A stretch of 64,000 bases of DNA from Schistosoma haematobium (lineage: Eukaryota; Platyhelminthes; Trematoda; Strigeidida; Schistosomatidae). The stretch spans positions 16,835,644 to 16,899,643 of the forward strand of contig NC_067202.1 of NCBI RefSeq assembly GCF_000699445.3, written 5' to 3'. Positions 23,084 to 33,935 of the stretch are shown one piece after another (the first letter of the stretch is position 1; each line of letters opens with the position of its first letter). Made by a program: the position numbers and the translations under genes. The notes beneath the pieces are model-generated. The model was not told the DNA's origin and made no database searches. It saw only the letters and a program-made list of their open reading frames with translations.

Positions 23084-23382
23084 ACACCGCCCGTTGTTAC
23101 TACCGATTGAATGATTTAGTGAGGTCTTTGGATTGTTGTTGTTGTTATTGTAGTCGCTTTGTCGCTCCATTGGTGCTGAGAAGATGACCTAATTTGATTA
23201 TTTAGAGGAAGTGAAAGTCATAACAAGGTTTCCGTAGGTGAACCTGAGAAAGAATTATTACCATAACCCAAAAACATTTAATGAAGTACGCATCTGTCTT
23301 CGTGCTAGACTGTGTGTACCCTGGTTTAGTGGTATTTACCATAGGTTTCAGCAGCGTTGATCAAGGTCGTTTGAAACGTGAA
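23084..23382 (+). pseudogene. 18S rRNA 3' end plus ITS1 fragment, dispersed pseudogene
   Basis: Contains universal small-subunit rRNA 3' signatures in the right order: acaccgcccgttg (23084), ctaccgattgaatgattta, tttagaggaagtgaaagtc (near 23205), aacaaggtttccgtaggtga and aacctgagaaagaattatta (normally gaacctgcggaaggatcatta). Sequence resembling schistosome ITS1 follows (cccaaaaacatttaatg, ttcgtgctagactgtgt). Mutations at invariant sites (cgcccgttg, aacctgagaaag) and a GTT microsatellite show it is not functional. It is an isolated piece of about 300 bp, outside any rDNA unit. Confidence 0.9.
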
Positions 23383-23587
23383 TAACTTATTTTACTCTCC
23401 CAATGACTAAAACATTCAATGTGCCAGATTTCAATCCTATGAGATTTCATATGATCTTAGTTATTAAATGTCAACTGGAACGATATCTTAGTATAAAACA
23501 TTCCATCGATTCCCTTTAAGCATCTGATATAATTAGTAAAACTTAATTCAAATTGTCGTAAAACTTTATTTTAAAATTCCATAGTGA

Positions 23588-23995
23588 CAGATAGTGGAGT
23601 CTAGAATGAGCGTTTCGTCCTATGTAGGACTTATCAGTTGAATATCAATATTTACACTGGGGCTCAAACCGAATACATTTAGCTTTATATGATCAAGTCA
23701 TTATGCACTAATTGATTGAATCCAGATAACTACAAGCTTGTGTATTGATAATGAATGTTGTTATTTATTTGATCGTGCTTAAATCTTTCCATCGATGCTG
23801 TTGCATAAATTAACAGCCATCTGCATTCGATCAATTGGTGTATAATGATTTAATCATTTGAAGTTAAATTTATTCGGTTTGAGCTCCAATATGAGTACCA
23901 ACACTGGGTTGTTGGTATACTCAAACGATACGTCCTAAATAGAACGAAACGTTTATTCTGGATTCCGTTGTTTACCACTATCCAGCTTTGATCTA
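23588..23995. mobile_element. SINE-A inverted pair, decayed
   Basis: Minus 23588-23725 (gagcgtttcgtcctatgtag, with the GAAACG and stem II region) and plus 23868-23995 (gaacgaaacgtttattctgg, ccactatccagctttgat) around a spacer of about 140 bp. Cores CTGATAA and ACGATAC are mutated. Confidence 0.65.
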
Positions 23996-24099
23996 AACTT
24001 GTAAGATAATTTACTCATGATTCATATATGCCAAAACTCAATCTTTAATAATGAATAGATTCAAACAAATGATAAAGAAATATCAGCGAGATTATAATT

Positions 24100-24425
24100 T
24101 ATAGACGAACCAATCAGATTTACGACAACAGGTCCCAGATTTTGGCGCGAAATTCATTCATCCATTTGGATAAATAGAGTTTTGGTATTATAACTGATGT
24201 CAGTTCATGATGGGAAACCCTAAATCTAATTCTTAACCTTTAACCATCAATTATAAATCATAATTCTAATTCTTCACACAGGTTTATAACCCTCATTTGG
24301 TCCTGGTTAGTAGGTGAACACTTTCAAGGTCAATATGCTGTTGCTCAAAGGTCATTCATAAATTAACGTCTCACCAAATTATCAATCATTTTATTTAGTG
24401 AAATTATTTCTTATTGCGGGTACCT
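24100..24425 (+). repeat. Repeat G copy
   Basis: Longest plus-strand copy: ggtcccagattttggcgcga, catccatttgg, gtcagttcatgatgggaaac, ttaaccatcaat, ggtttataaccctc. No coding capacity. Confidence 0.6.
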
Positions 24426-24461
24426 TTTCATTTACTTCGTTTGAATTGGTGAAATTATGAC

Positions 24462-24614
24462 GTAATCAGATCAGATTGAAATCATGAGTCAATTGAAGCT
24501 AGACCACCATGGAAAACCTGGAAGCACTGGACGGCCGTTTCGTCCCAGTATGGGACTTCTCAGCAGTGCGCATCCACGATCTCCACAAAACCCATTCTGA
24601 TAGTAATCAGATCA
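24462..24614. mobile_element. SINE-B insertion with perfect target-site duplication and 5' inversion
   Basis: Flanked by identical gtaatcagatca at 24462-24473 and 24603-24614. The insert is an inverted ribozyme-to-tail piece (to gcgcatccacg) joined to a sense 3' end (atctccacaaaacccattct) with no overlap, the textbook outcome of twin priming. Stem I, II and III are intact but the core reads CTGAGAA (G8 to A). Confidence 0.85.
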
Positions 24615-24689
24615 TTTATAAACAATAATGAACTATCGATCTGGTTTAGATGTAAAATCTTAGTTTTATTTTTAATGTTGATTGTATGA

Positions 24690-24845
24690 ATGATGAGTAG
24701 TATGTATCATCATCAATCGACAGTGAAATACACGGCAAAAGAAAAGAGAATAAGAATAGGGAATGATTAATGTGGAAACGAAAGAACAATGAAGTCTGAG
24801 ACAATTGATTGACATTTTACATATGAAGTATTCACTGTATGAATT
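24690..24845 (+). repeat. Repeat E copy, partial
   Basis: Centre of E: gagtagtatgtatcatcatc, purine-rich block, gaagtctgagac, gattgacattttac, cactgtatga. Both ends missing. Confidence 0.65.
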
Positions 24846-24865
24846 CATTTGGTATTGTTTACTTG

Positions 24866-25220
24866 TATCTTCCCATTGTTATTTAGGACTGCATTTTATC
24901 AGTCTCTTGTTGGCATATGTGCATTCTATGTGGACTGCCTCGATATTGCGTTAAGTTACTATTATTATCAACAAAAGTGGATGGTAACTAGCAGTGGAAT
25001 CCAGGACCCAATTCAGGATTCAGGCAAACACTAACAAATGAATTTAAATTTCCACCCACTGGTCATCAAGACTCAGTGGTTAAGTGGAGTTTAAAACGAA
25101 CGGTACTGGGTTCGTTTGCCTGAGTGAACATCAATTCGGGGATGCAGGTACATCCAGATGACGAGCCCGAAATAGTGCGACATGGCACGGACCCTGAATC
25201 CCACTGCTAGCCAACATCCA
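24866..25220. mobile_element. SINE-A inverted pair, one copy lacking the hammerhead
   Basis: Minus 24866-25005 has a normal Smα tail up to ggtcctgg(att), but upstream of that the ribozyme is replaced by sequence shared with 56738-56790 (RC of attcaggattcaggcaaac). Plus 25065-25220 has head, B box-like ggttcgtttgcc, and a hammerhead with ATGACGA (C3 to A) and disrupted stem II. Confidence 0.75.
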
Positions 25221-25669
25221 TGTTTGTTCATTTTTACAATTCTTAACAAAATGTATATTGCGTTTCATGGAAAGTTGTAGACGTATCGTAGTGGTTAAAT
25301 CAAAAACTGATGTCACTTAGATTACCAATGAAAAACTGAAAGCCTAATCCGTGATTCAGAGAATGAACATTCACATGAGAAAATCAAGTTCTTATATCCG
25401 ATTACACGTATCCAAGTCATGTCTAAGTTATACTGATGAGGAACGAAATACTAGAAGGAAACAGCTGCCTAGATCTCCTTCATTTTCAATGTTGACCTAA
25501 CTAAGAACAGTTGATGAGTTAAACAATGAAAATCTTATATAATTTAATATTCAATAATTTTCAATAGTGTCATCATGAGTTTTTATTCAAACGAATGTTT
25601 TTTATCAACATGCTATAAAGAACTATCGAAGTATAAGATAACTGGTCTATTCCTTTTATTTGATGAGAA
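25221..25669. other. Mostly unassigned, faint SINE-B traces
   Basis: Around 25340-25540 a degraded SINE-B-like order can be made out (ttcttatatccgattaca, tactgatgaggaacgaaata, gacctaactaagaacagttg), too decayed to delimit. Confidence 0.35.
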
Positions 25670-26052
25670 TAAGGTTTTTGTGGAGATTGTAGTGATCTTA
25701 ATAGTGCACACTAATGACTGAATCTAAGACGATTTCCTGATGTTCTAGTGAGAAGTTGTGACAAGTAGTGTCTAATCAATGTCGGATAGAGACAGGAATC
25801 TACCCCACATAATGGATGAATGGTTGCGCAGCCATTCATGGATCGATGGAAGTTAGACATTAACACCTTTTGGATGCCTGATCAATGGCCTAGAGGTTAA
25901 GCGTTCGTATACGAGACCGAAAGTTCCGGGTTCGAACGTCACAAGAGGGATCGTGGACGCTTATTGTTGAGGAGTTCCATGCTTCTGTCCAATACTTCCA
26001 AGTTTTTCACGATGGTCTAGCTTACATCGACTCATAAATTCAACGATAAAAA
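25670..26052 (+). mobile_element. SINE-B, inverted 3' stub plus long sense unit
   Basis: Minus stub 25670-25705 (ggtttttgtggagattgtag), then a plus unit with 5' body (gttctagtgagaagttgtga), gatggaagttagacattaac, head, B box gggttcgaacg, tail tggtctagcttacatcgac. Ribozyme deleted after TTGAGGAG. Confidence 0.75.
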
Positions 26053-26124
26053 AACATTTCTTTTTAATCAAATTTAAAAGTATAGTAAACGTGTATGTTT
26101 ATTATTAAACGCTTCCATTAAATC

Positions 26125-26300
26125 CACCACAATGACAATCAGATTTAAGATAACAGGTCTTAGATTTCGGCGCGAAATTCATTCATCCATTTGTTTAAAT
26201 AATGTTTTGACATCAGTTCGTGATGAAAACCCTAAATCTAATTCCTAACCTTAACCATCAATTGTAACTTAGAAAAGTGGAGACAATGTCAATTCAAGTG
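26125..26300 (+). repeat. Repeat G copy, short
   Basis: ggtcttagatttcggcgcga, catccatttg, gacatcagttcgtgatga, cttaaccatcaattgtaa. Internally deleted compared with 24100-24425. Confidence 0.55.
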
Positions 26301-26540
26301 ATTGCAAACAATATATCATGACTTACTATCTACCACTTGGGTGGAAATGTGAACATTTTCGTTGGAGATTAAATAAATCAATTCTGACGTTACTAACTTA
26401 TGCCCTGATTGAAGATAATTCCAATTTAGTGACTAATATTATGTATGTCAAGTTGATTGTAGTGTTGATCAAATTATATCGATCATGTAGCAATATGACC
26501 ACTGGTTAAAGCAACTCAACCTTTCGGGTATTCAGTTGAG

Positions 26541-26715
26541 ATTTAGCGTGGTGGTTGCAGGTAGCTGATGGTAAACCTTACTCTATTTGGGGCTAATTAA
26601 CACTCGTCGGAAAAGTGTATCGATGATCCTGATGAGACAGATACACCCTTGTAGATTTGAACCTGTCACTTAACGTTAGAGTCAGAGACGTTATCACTAA
26701 GTTATTTTGGCTGAA
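26541..26715 (-). mobile_element. SINE-C copy, decayed
   Basis: Minus strand keeps head (taacgtctctgac, gtgacaggttcaaatc), but the hammerhead core reads CCGACGAGTGTTAATT, so stem II and GAAA are lost. Confidence 0.6.
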
Positions 26716-27079
26716 GCTGACCCTTTGGAGGATTATGATATATATTTTACGATTAATTAATCACAGAGTAAAGTCGTCTATTTTACGTCCCTCTAAATGC
26801 TGACCGATAGACACCGATTAGTACTCGGTCACTGTTCAGTGAACAAATGATTGTAAATAAGCGGTTCTAATGTTTCATTCCTCTTTCGATAAGTATGAAA
26901 ACATTTTATTGTTTTACATAACTCTAAGTAACTAAATACTGGATACTGTACACAATTAAGTTATAAATATATAAATAGGATAATTGTTTTGCAACAATAT
27001 GATGTACATCCGGTATAGAAATACAAAATTGATGAATTTATTGAATTCTATCGATTTATTGTCGAACACATGTATTTAC
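26716..27079. other. Unassigned AT-rich sequence
   Basis: No gene or recognised repeat. Confidence 0.45.
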
Positions 27080-27220
27080 ACAGCTGAAATCACGAATTGA
27101 TCTTAGATAAACCACTGCTGAAAACCTGTAAGTACTGGATGGCCGATTTGAACTAGTATGGGACTGCACAATAGTGAACATGTACGACCCCACATACGGA
27201 AATCGGAACCACGACATTCA
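27080..27220 (-). mobile_element. SINE-B copy, 3' half, decayed
   Basis: RC of tail and ribozyme region; core reads TGTGCAG, GAAA lost. Confidence 0.6.
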
Positions 27221-27251
27221 ATCTCCCCATAAAATTGCAGAACTTTGATAG

Positions 27252-27538
27252 GTGAAAATCGCAAATTAATCTTAGCTAGATCACCAATGTAAACCTGAAA
27301 CTACTGAACAATAGTTTCGTCCTAGTATGAGATTAAGTTTTTAAAAAATAGAACATTACAACCATCGAATACTGTCTCAGTTGTCTAGTGATCAAGGTTT
27401 CGAATGCGATACCCAATGTTCTGGGTTCAATCCCTTGTGTTTTAGTCGTGAGTGAGTAAAACATGGACAGAAAGGCTGCCGGTCAATTCTTGATCTTAAA
27501 CGATAACCTAAATAAAATCAGTTCATTGTGTAAACTAT
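27252..27538. mobile_element. SINE-B inverted pair at the outer edge of the left duplication arm
   Basis: Minus 27252-27338 (gtttcgtcctagtatgagat) and plus 27372-27538 (head, ggttcaatccct B box, acctaaataaaatcagttca tail). The duplication boundary falls inside the minus piece at about 27280. Confidence 0.65.
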
Positions 27539-28028
27539 TCAACACATGATGGATGGAAAAGGTAGTTATAACACCTCAACTGTTAGTAAACATTCCCCAT
27601 GAGAGATAAGTCGAACATATCAACTACTGGAAAACAACGACTTGTAAAACACAACATTTAAGTTAGATTGAATAGATGGAATATAACTAACAGTGGAATC
27701 TGAAACGATCTTCAGTGACTTTACAAATCATCTCATGGAAATTCAACCAGATATAAGCCAATCAGTAAATTGGAGGGAGATTCGAACCAATAATTCACCA
27801 CTAAATAGAAAGAATTAGAATCCTCATATACTTTCTGCATAATTAATAAACGTATGAAGTATGAAAATAGGGTTGAGAGTTAAGCTTAGAATGGAAGAAT
27901 CCTGTGTAGTCATTTGGGTGATATGAATAGATGGGGTTCTTTGAAGTGAATTCTAAACAACTTTGTCGTCTTGAGAAGGTAATAAATAAATCATGTTACT
28001 ATAATGAATATATTTCCATTCTAACATT

Positions 28029-28250
28029 TTGAATCACCAACTGATCTTGACTAGATCAACAATCAAAACCAGGAAATATTGAACGAGTGTTTTGTTGTAG
28101 TATCAAACTCCTCATCATGGATCATCCATGTTCCTGTCACAGGGAATCAAACCTAGAAGATCGAGTCTCACACGTTAGCTTCTAATCTCTACACCACTGA
28201 ACCGACATTCAACGGTGTTCATGTCTAACTTCAAACAATCCATCATATTC
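28029..28250 (-). mobile_element. SINE-B copy in left arm
   Basis: Minus strand: head with ggttcagtggtgtagag, decayed B box, ribozyme core ATGAGGAG with stem II and GAAA mutated (ACAAAA). The equivalent in the right arm is 53495-53722. Confidence 0.7.
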
Positions 28251-28778
28251 GTCATTCTGTATCGATTAACTTCTGTGTACAAACAGTTGTATCATATTCG
28301 ATGCGAATTCAACTGCATCTGTTATGGGATCTCATTAGAACTCACTAGAACCCGTCCCTTGTGTTTCCATCTACTTTTCATTAAATACACCAATCACTGC
28401 ATTATCATCCTATTAACAATCATTAAGATTTATTCTTATTCTTCAGTCTTGACAAGTTCACCTATTTCTAGTGTCATAATACCTAACTAAATATTGATGG
28501 TTGGTTTGATTCCATTCCCACATAACTCTTAATAAGTAACAACCTATTCGTTACCGTATTTCAAATTACTCGCATGATCAAACAGAACTTCAATCTGACT
28601 GTTTTCATTTCATCACTGTAGTTGAATCCAAATGGGTTTGTGTTCGTGTGTATATTTACACACTTTCAGTCTTGAATATCGAGCAAAGTAAATTCATCAT
28701 TCAATCGAAAGCTGACCAGTTAGTGAACTCCACAAAACACACAGATCCATAAGAAGGTGGATCATCTTTATCTCTACT

Positions 28779-28880
28779 CACTCACTCACTCACTCACTCA
28801 CTCACTCACTCACTCACTCACTCACTCACTCACTCACTCACTCACTCACTCACTCACTCACTCACTCACTCACTCACTCA
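28779..28880 (+). repeat. (CACT)n array, about 100 bp
   Basis: Roughly 25 uninterrupted tetranucleotide units. The corresponding array in the right arm (52975-53013) has only about 10. Confidence 0.9.
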
Positions 28881-29193
28881 TTTACACTAATAGATTCAAT
28901 GATTAGTTGATTTCAATTCATGAATCATTAATATGATATCTAATTAGGTCATTAGGTAGTTAGTTAATAACTACTACCAATAGGTAATTACACATCTAAT
29001 TATTCAATGAACATTTTCTATTCACAACTGAATAGATCGGGGAACGGGGGGAGAGTAAACGACAATCGATTATAATGGACAATGGAATAAAATGGGAAAA
29101 TGTTCATCTCTAATTAGTTCCTTTCCTATAATGAATATCATGGTGATGATGATGATGATGATGATGATGTCCAGAGAGATAGCTGATATTTGA

Positions 29194-30146
29194 TTGGAAT
29201 ACATGGATAAAGAAACTGCAACTGTTCAATTTGATTTCCTTAAGTCGTTTGTTATCAGCCGTTTACAATCAACATCGTTACAGAGATTGACAAATCTTCT
29301 GAAACATTTCAACGAAGTCCATCCAAATATCCAGTTTACTATGGGACATGAAAATCAGAACAAGTTCCATTTTGCTCTAGATATCGCAATGAAACGAAGG
29401 ATGGATGAAGTAGTTCAACGTTCAGTTTATAAGAAAGTCAATATGGAATAGGATTGATTGATTGATCTCAATCTCAATTGATTTTCTCCAATCAGTTACA
29501 CAAAACACCACTTGTTCAAACACTATTCCACAGAAGAGAATGAGTATGTACTGCCGATACACCAGAAGAGGAAGTAATGAATGTTGGAAAGATGTTTAAA
29601 GAATAACGGATTCCCATTGAAATTTATGAAGGAGTATGGGAGATATGAAGATGGAAAAAGCCCAAAGAAACTACAATGAATAGAAACAAGCCTAATGTTA
29701 TTCAACTTCAATTCAAAGGTGACGATGTCACAGGGTCAATCAAAATATGTGACTAAAAACTGCATTGACAAGAACTTGTCCTTCAGCTAAACTGATTTTG
29801 CTGTACAAAAACAACATGTTCTTTGACACAATCAAACGTTGATAGGTACCACTTTCATGTTACCACCTACTGTGTATACAAATTTACATGTATCTGTCAA
29901 AGTAGTTACATCGGTAGGAGAGAAAGCAGAGCCTACGTTCAACTCAAAGTACATATTCTGAAATGTTTAAGATCAAATGGAATAAAGGCATTCAGCACTG
30001 TCATCGCAACACATCTCCTAGACAGAGGACATGAAGTCAGTATACTGAAGTCCTTTCACATGATTAACAAACAATCAAACTACAATTTTTTGAAATTCGC
30101 TGAAGCGATAGCAATCAAACGTCAAAAACCAGATCTATGTATCTGA
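29194..30146 (+). mobile_element. Penelope-like element relic: RT C-terminus and GIY-YIG endonuclease
   Basis: This is the C-terminal half of a PLE polyprotein, the retroelement class that joins a telomerase-like reverse transcriptase to a GIY-YIG nuclease. At 29194-29451 an open frame ends in HPNIQFTMGHENQNKFHF and a VYKK stretch, matching the usual PLE segment before the RT-EN linker (HPxIxFTME, VYRKP). At 29823-30146 a 107-codon frame has the nuclease signature VYKFTCICQSSYIGRRES, with the C-terminal FAEAIAIKRQKPDLCI block. The linker (NGFPLKFM, GKSPK, then a decayed FKGDDVT-like part) lies between them in other frames, with stops. The 5' RT domains are absent. The copy is dead but the endonuclease frame is surprisingly whole. 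Confidence 0.85.
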
Positions 30147-31127
30147 AATGAGGCAGTAATAAATCTTTCTTTCTTCGGCCTGGTAATATTACGCCCCACA
30201 CCTTGTCATTTATTACGTCACTCATTGCTGCAACTCTCTCCCATGTTTAAATTACATCATTGTCGGTATTCTTCAATTCATATCTATCTTTATTATCATT
30301 AATCTATTTCCACTTGCTTCACTACACAATCATATGATATCTGTTAACTCCATGAGTTCCAATCACTATTTCAACGGAATAGTCTAAAGGGTAAACTCAT
30401 GGTGGGATCGTGAACACTGAGTGATCAGGAACTCCATATTCCACAGTCCAAACAATCATCCAATCATACTTGCACTTTAAAGACTATCTAACCTTTAATG
30501 TAATCTGTAATGTAAAACTGTTAAATAGAGATCTATCAAGAATCTATGAAGCATTCATAGTGGGTAGTTGAAGACAGTTGATGTAAAATGTCCCACATCT
30601 AAGCTTATGTGAGTTGATTAGGGAACAAGCGTACTTTTCGATAGATTTCACCTCATAGTATTTAATGAAACAGTCAGGTAGGTCGACGATGACTTATTCA
30701 GACTGTGGAAAGCTTCTGCACACCTCAGTGTCTTACACAAATCAATTACTGAGAAATTAGTGATCGAATGCCATCGATCGAGTTGCAGTGTAGCTAGCTA
30801 CTATTCTGATTGATTTGATATCCTAACCGATTTTGGTTTGATGATTGTTCTCAAGTATACTTCCTAATGCATGATTCTTGATTCTGCTCTCAATAGACGT
30901 TCAATCACTTTATTTGTTCTGATATTAATCCCCTTACCCCATTTACTTCACCATAATAACTAGTGTATTATGCGAACCAACACAATTCCGTACCACAGTT
31001 GAGGTTATTTAACACCGATTGAATGTGATCTACCATCAATATTCAACTAACAAAGCCAACATATTCGAATTAGAACACCGATAATTTGAAATAAATATCA
31101 TATCCCATCAGAGAATGTTCATATAAA
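30147..31127. other. Left-arm sequence of unknown origin
   Basis: Shared with the right arm (50755-51700). Could include the PLE 3' UTR. A small SINE-B-like fragment lies near 30395-30505 (gggatcgtgaacactgagtg). No gene. Confidence 0.45.
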
Positions 31128-31430
31128 ATAGATGGAATGTGACTAGAAGTGGATTTGAGGACACGTCATTTCGTCCTATTTGGAACTTCTTAGCTAGATG
31201 TATCTGCATCTCACAAATGATACTCACATCGGCATTCGAATCAGTTCCTTTTGCTTAGATAACACAAGTGAATTGCCATCCGGACTCTACATATCAGCGG
31301 ATAAAACATTAGCGTTTGAAGCAACAGAGACTATATTCAAATCTTAATAATGAGTTACATTCAACTGACTAGTTCTATACAACATAACACGTTTATTCTG
31401 TATTCCATTGGTAGCTACATTTCATCTACT
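31128..31430. mobile_element. SINE-A inverted pair in left arm
   Basis: Minus 31128-31290 (catttcgtcctatttggaac, gatgtatctgcatctcac) and plus 31295-31430 (cattcaactgactagttcta, ccattggtagctacatttca). Cores mutated (minus CTAAGAA, plus CTGACTA). The right arm equivalent is 50438-50745. Confidence 0.7.
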
Positions 31431-31571
31431 CTACACTGGCTTCTATTACAATGGTTACATTTAGACAGTCCCCATGAGACGAACATATACCAAGCAAGAC
31501 TGATCAAATTTTAGTCGGAATATCAAGAATCGATAATCCAAGCTATTATAAATTAAATCATGATCATCAGC

Positions 31572-31972
31572 ATAGGGTTGTGGAGAATGTTGAGTTTTGA
31601 TTGAGATTATGAATCACTCATTGTTAGACCACGATTAAAATTTTGGAAGACCTGGATGGCATTTTCTTTCTAGTATGGGACTCGTCAGCAGTGCCCATTC
31701 ACGATCCTGCACACGGCACTTAAATCTATAATTTATGGTCTCACACTTGAACACTTAAGCTCCAGACCACTGACCTGGCATACAACGGCGTGACTGAAGG
31801 TCCTGGGCTCGAGTCCTACATGCGGCATAGTAAATCCACACTGTTGAGGAGTCGTATACTTGAACGTAATGGTCGTTCAGGGATTTCAGTTCTTCAATCG
31901 TGGTCTAAAATTGATCGATTCGTGATTTCAATCAAAACTCTGAAATTCATAATTACTGAATCAATATTTACC
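31572..31972. mobile_element. SINE-B inverted pair at the inner edge of the left arm
   Basis: Minus 31572-31793 has a complete 3' end, ribozyme core CTGACGA with stem I CACTG, but GAAA reads GAAAGAAA and stem II is disrupted. Plus 31794-31972 has the B box (gctcgagtcc), core TTGAGGA and loss of GAAA. The duplication ends at 31711, within the minus unit. Confidence 0.7.
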
Positions 31973-32084
31973 TGAATTAGAGTCTCTATAAACAAAAGTT
32001 TTACGAAGAAATAAGCTTCTCACCATCGTTAGCAAGAACAAAACGAGAGGATAGAATTAATCTTGTTCATTGTATCGAAATTGA

Positions 32085-32412
32085 CCAGACACTATTCGTA
32101 ATAAACTATTGTAGACGAGAGAACAAACCAGATCCCAACGAAGGAAGAAATAAAAAATGCGCTAGAATTGGATAAGACACACATTGAGGAAAGTACTCAA
32201 CTATATCACAAGGAAAGCCCTCACTTGGAATCCTCATAGTCAAAGAAGAAGAGAAAAACCAAAGAACACATTAGTTCAAGAAATAGAAACAGATATGAGA
32301 AGAATGAACAACAATTGGATAGAACTACAAAAGAAGACCCAGGACAGAATGATTTAGAGAATGTGCATCAATGGCCTATACTTCATTGAGGATAACAGAT
32401 GTAAGTATATAA
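32085..32412 (+). mobile_element. RTE 3' end
   Basis: Encodes [23 protein letters not shown] debris, [39 protein letters not shown] and DRMI-stop in near-continuous frame; ends taagtatataag, with a mutated tail. Confidence 0.8.
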
Positions 32413-32718
32413 GTCAATAAATAATTGTATTGAAGTTGAAATGATGTAATAAACTGTTAGTACATCAATGTATTGTTAATCGATCGTTAATGATACTCTT
32501 ACTAATAAAAGGTTTATTACGGAAATGGATACTTGAATAGGAAAAACCCAATAAAGAAAACAAAGACAGAGACTTGAATTATACACAATATGTGTGATGT
32601 TCGTTGTTTATATCATACCCAGTACAGTTGAATTATGTTTTTGTTTCTCCTTTTATCTTGTTAATAAGTGCTGGTAAACACAGTGTTTCATTTTATTTTA
32701 ATCAGAAATTGGGGGGGG

Positions 32719-32859
32719 GAGGTTTGTGGATATTATCACTATGGGAAACCTGGAAGCAATAAATGGCTGTATTGTCCCAATATAATACTTTTCGAAAGTG
32801 CATATCCACGACCCACCCCACCCTCGTGAAATTAAAACCAAGGATCTATCTATGGATCA
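32719..32859 (-). mobile_element. SINE-B copy, 3' half, decayed
   Basis: RC of tail and ribozyme; core reads TTCGAAAAG, stem II lost; GACAATACAGCCAT replaces GACGAAACGGCCGT. Confidence 0.6.
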
Positions 32860-33204
32860 TTTTATGATATAAAATTTATTATATTTGTGTTTCTATCCTG
32901 AATTTTTGGATGTACTACAAGGAACTTATTCTAAGTAGGTAGTTATGAACACATTCTACTGATTGATATGTAATTGATTTTTGACTAAAAATCACTCTTT
33001 AATATACATCAATCTAAACTGATGGATACGATATACCTAGAGACTATGGAAGACGTCAATAATAGAGATAACCAGATCTGATAATAGATGAAGATTTATT
33101 AGGCCCTTGAAAAACATATTCACCTTTAAATCAAATCAAACCCATTTATATATTGATTTTACTGACATTTATCGATTAGGCTATCGAGTGTCACATATAA
33201 CCCA

Positions 33205-33405
33205 ATAAAAGGGAATTTTAATAAACCAATATTATAGAGTATTACTATACTCCATATTATATTTGTTATAACTTGTGGTTTTGTTCCCGTGGTTCTATGT
33301 TTTTTACCCCGTCGCCATTTGTCATAATTAGTGCCCTGTGTCCTTATTAATGTGTAATGTAATGATACCGCCAATTAGACAACAGTGAATTATCAACCAA
33401 GGATA
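33205..33405 (-). repeat. Repeat H, 3' part
   Basis: RC carries ccacaagttataac and the block with tggcgacggggta that is also in 33880-33905. It faces the copy at 33445-33935 as an inverted pair. Confidence 0.55.
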
Positions 33406-33444
33406 AAACACCTCCCCTTTTTTGAAGATCCCAACGACAGGGAT

Positions 33445-33935
33445 GGAATGTGTATCCCGATGTGAATAATAATTGATAACTTTTGGGATCCACTTACGAA
33501 CCAAGACTATACGTATATTTTTTATTGTATAATTGTTAAGTAACTAAACTATTCATATTCCTCTTATTATAAACTAATATGATACTAATTACCATTATTG
33601 AGTTATGTCCAGTCTATCAATTACTATCGATGTGGTCTGCTTGTTTTGCATATAAACCCAGCATGTTTGAAATAAATGATTCATATCGCAGAGGCTGAGA
33701 TTGGTGTTCTGAACTTAACAGGCAGGACTTGGCGGGAAGCATGACCGATAAGTACTCTAGACTGGTGGTACAGGTTTTATACGTTATTGATCCGGTCGAT
33801 AATTCACTGTTGCCTAATTGATGGTATCATTATTTTATATTTTAATAGGGACACACAGGTCACAAGTTGTAACTATTGGCGACGGGGTGAAAAACAAAGC
33901 ACCAAAGGCACAAAACCACAAGTTATAACACTATT
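33445..33935 (+). repeat. Repeat H, longest plus copy
   Basis: gtgtatcccgatgtgaataa (matching RC of 740-768), then aacttttgggatccact, tataaacccagcatgtttg, cggtcgataattcactgttg, attggcgacggggtgaaaaa and accacaagttataacac. A tggcgac block next to an LTR end would suit a gypsy primer-binding region, but copies at 236-768 and 57240-57485 lack that block. Confidence 0.55.

Larger units (their letters stand above)
27280..31711 (+). repeat. Left arm of a 4.2-4.4 kb inverted duplication
   Basis: The whole segment matches the reverse complement of 50157-54382, base by base over long stretches (for example 30540-30610 against 51240-51315). The outer boundary is caccaatgtaaacctg at 27280, matching RC of 54367-54382. 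The inner boundary is cacgatcctgca at 31700-31711, matching RC of 50157-50168. The arms contain a PLE relic, SINE-A and SINE-B pairs and a CACT array. Both edges fall inside SINE-B copies. Confidence 0.9.

Noticed and set aside
28215..28490. A 91-codon open frame
   Set aside because: It begins inside a SINE-B body and has no domain. The right arm has a different frame structure at the same place, so coding is not conserved between the duplicates.
28779..28880. A CRISPR-like or satellite array
   Set aside because: It is a pure tetranucleotide microsatellite without spacers, in a eukaryotic context.
33445..33935. A confident LTR retrotransposon call
   Set aside because: The TATA-like motif and tggcgac block are suggestive, but the block is missing from two other copies, and no paired LTR, gag or pol sequence is visible, so it was left as repeat H.
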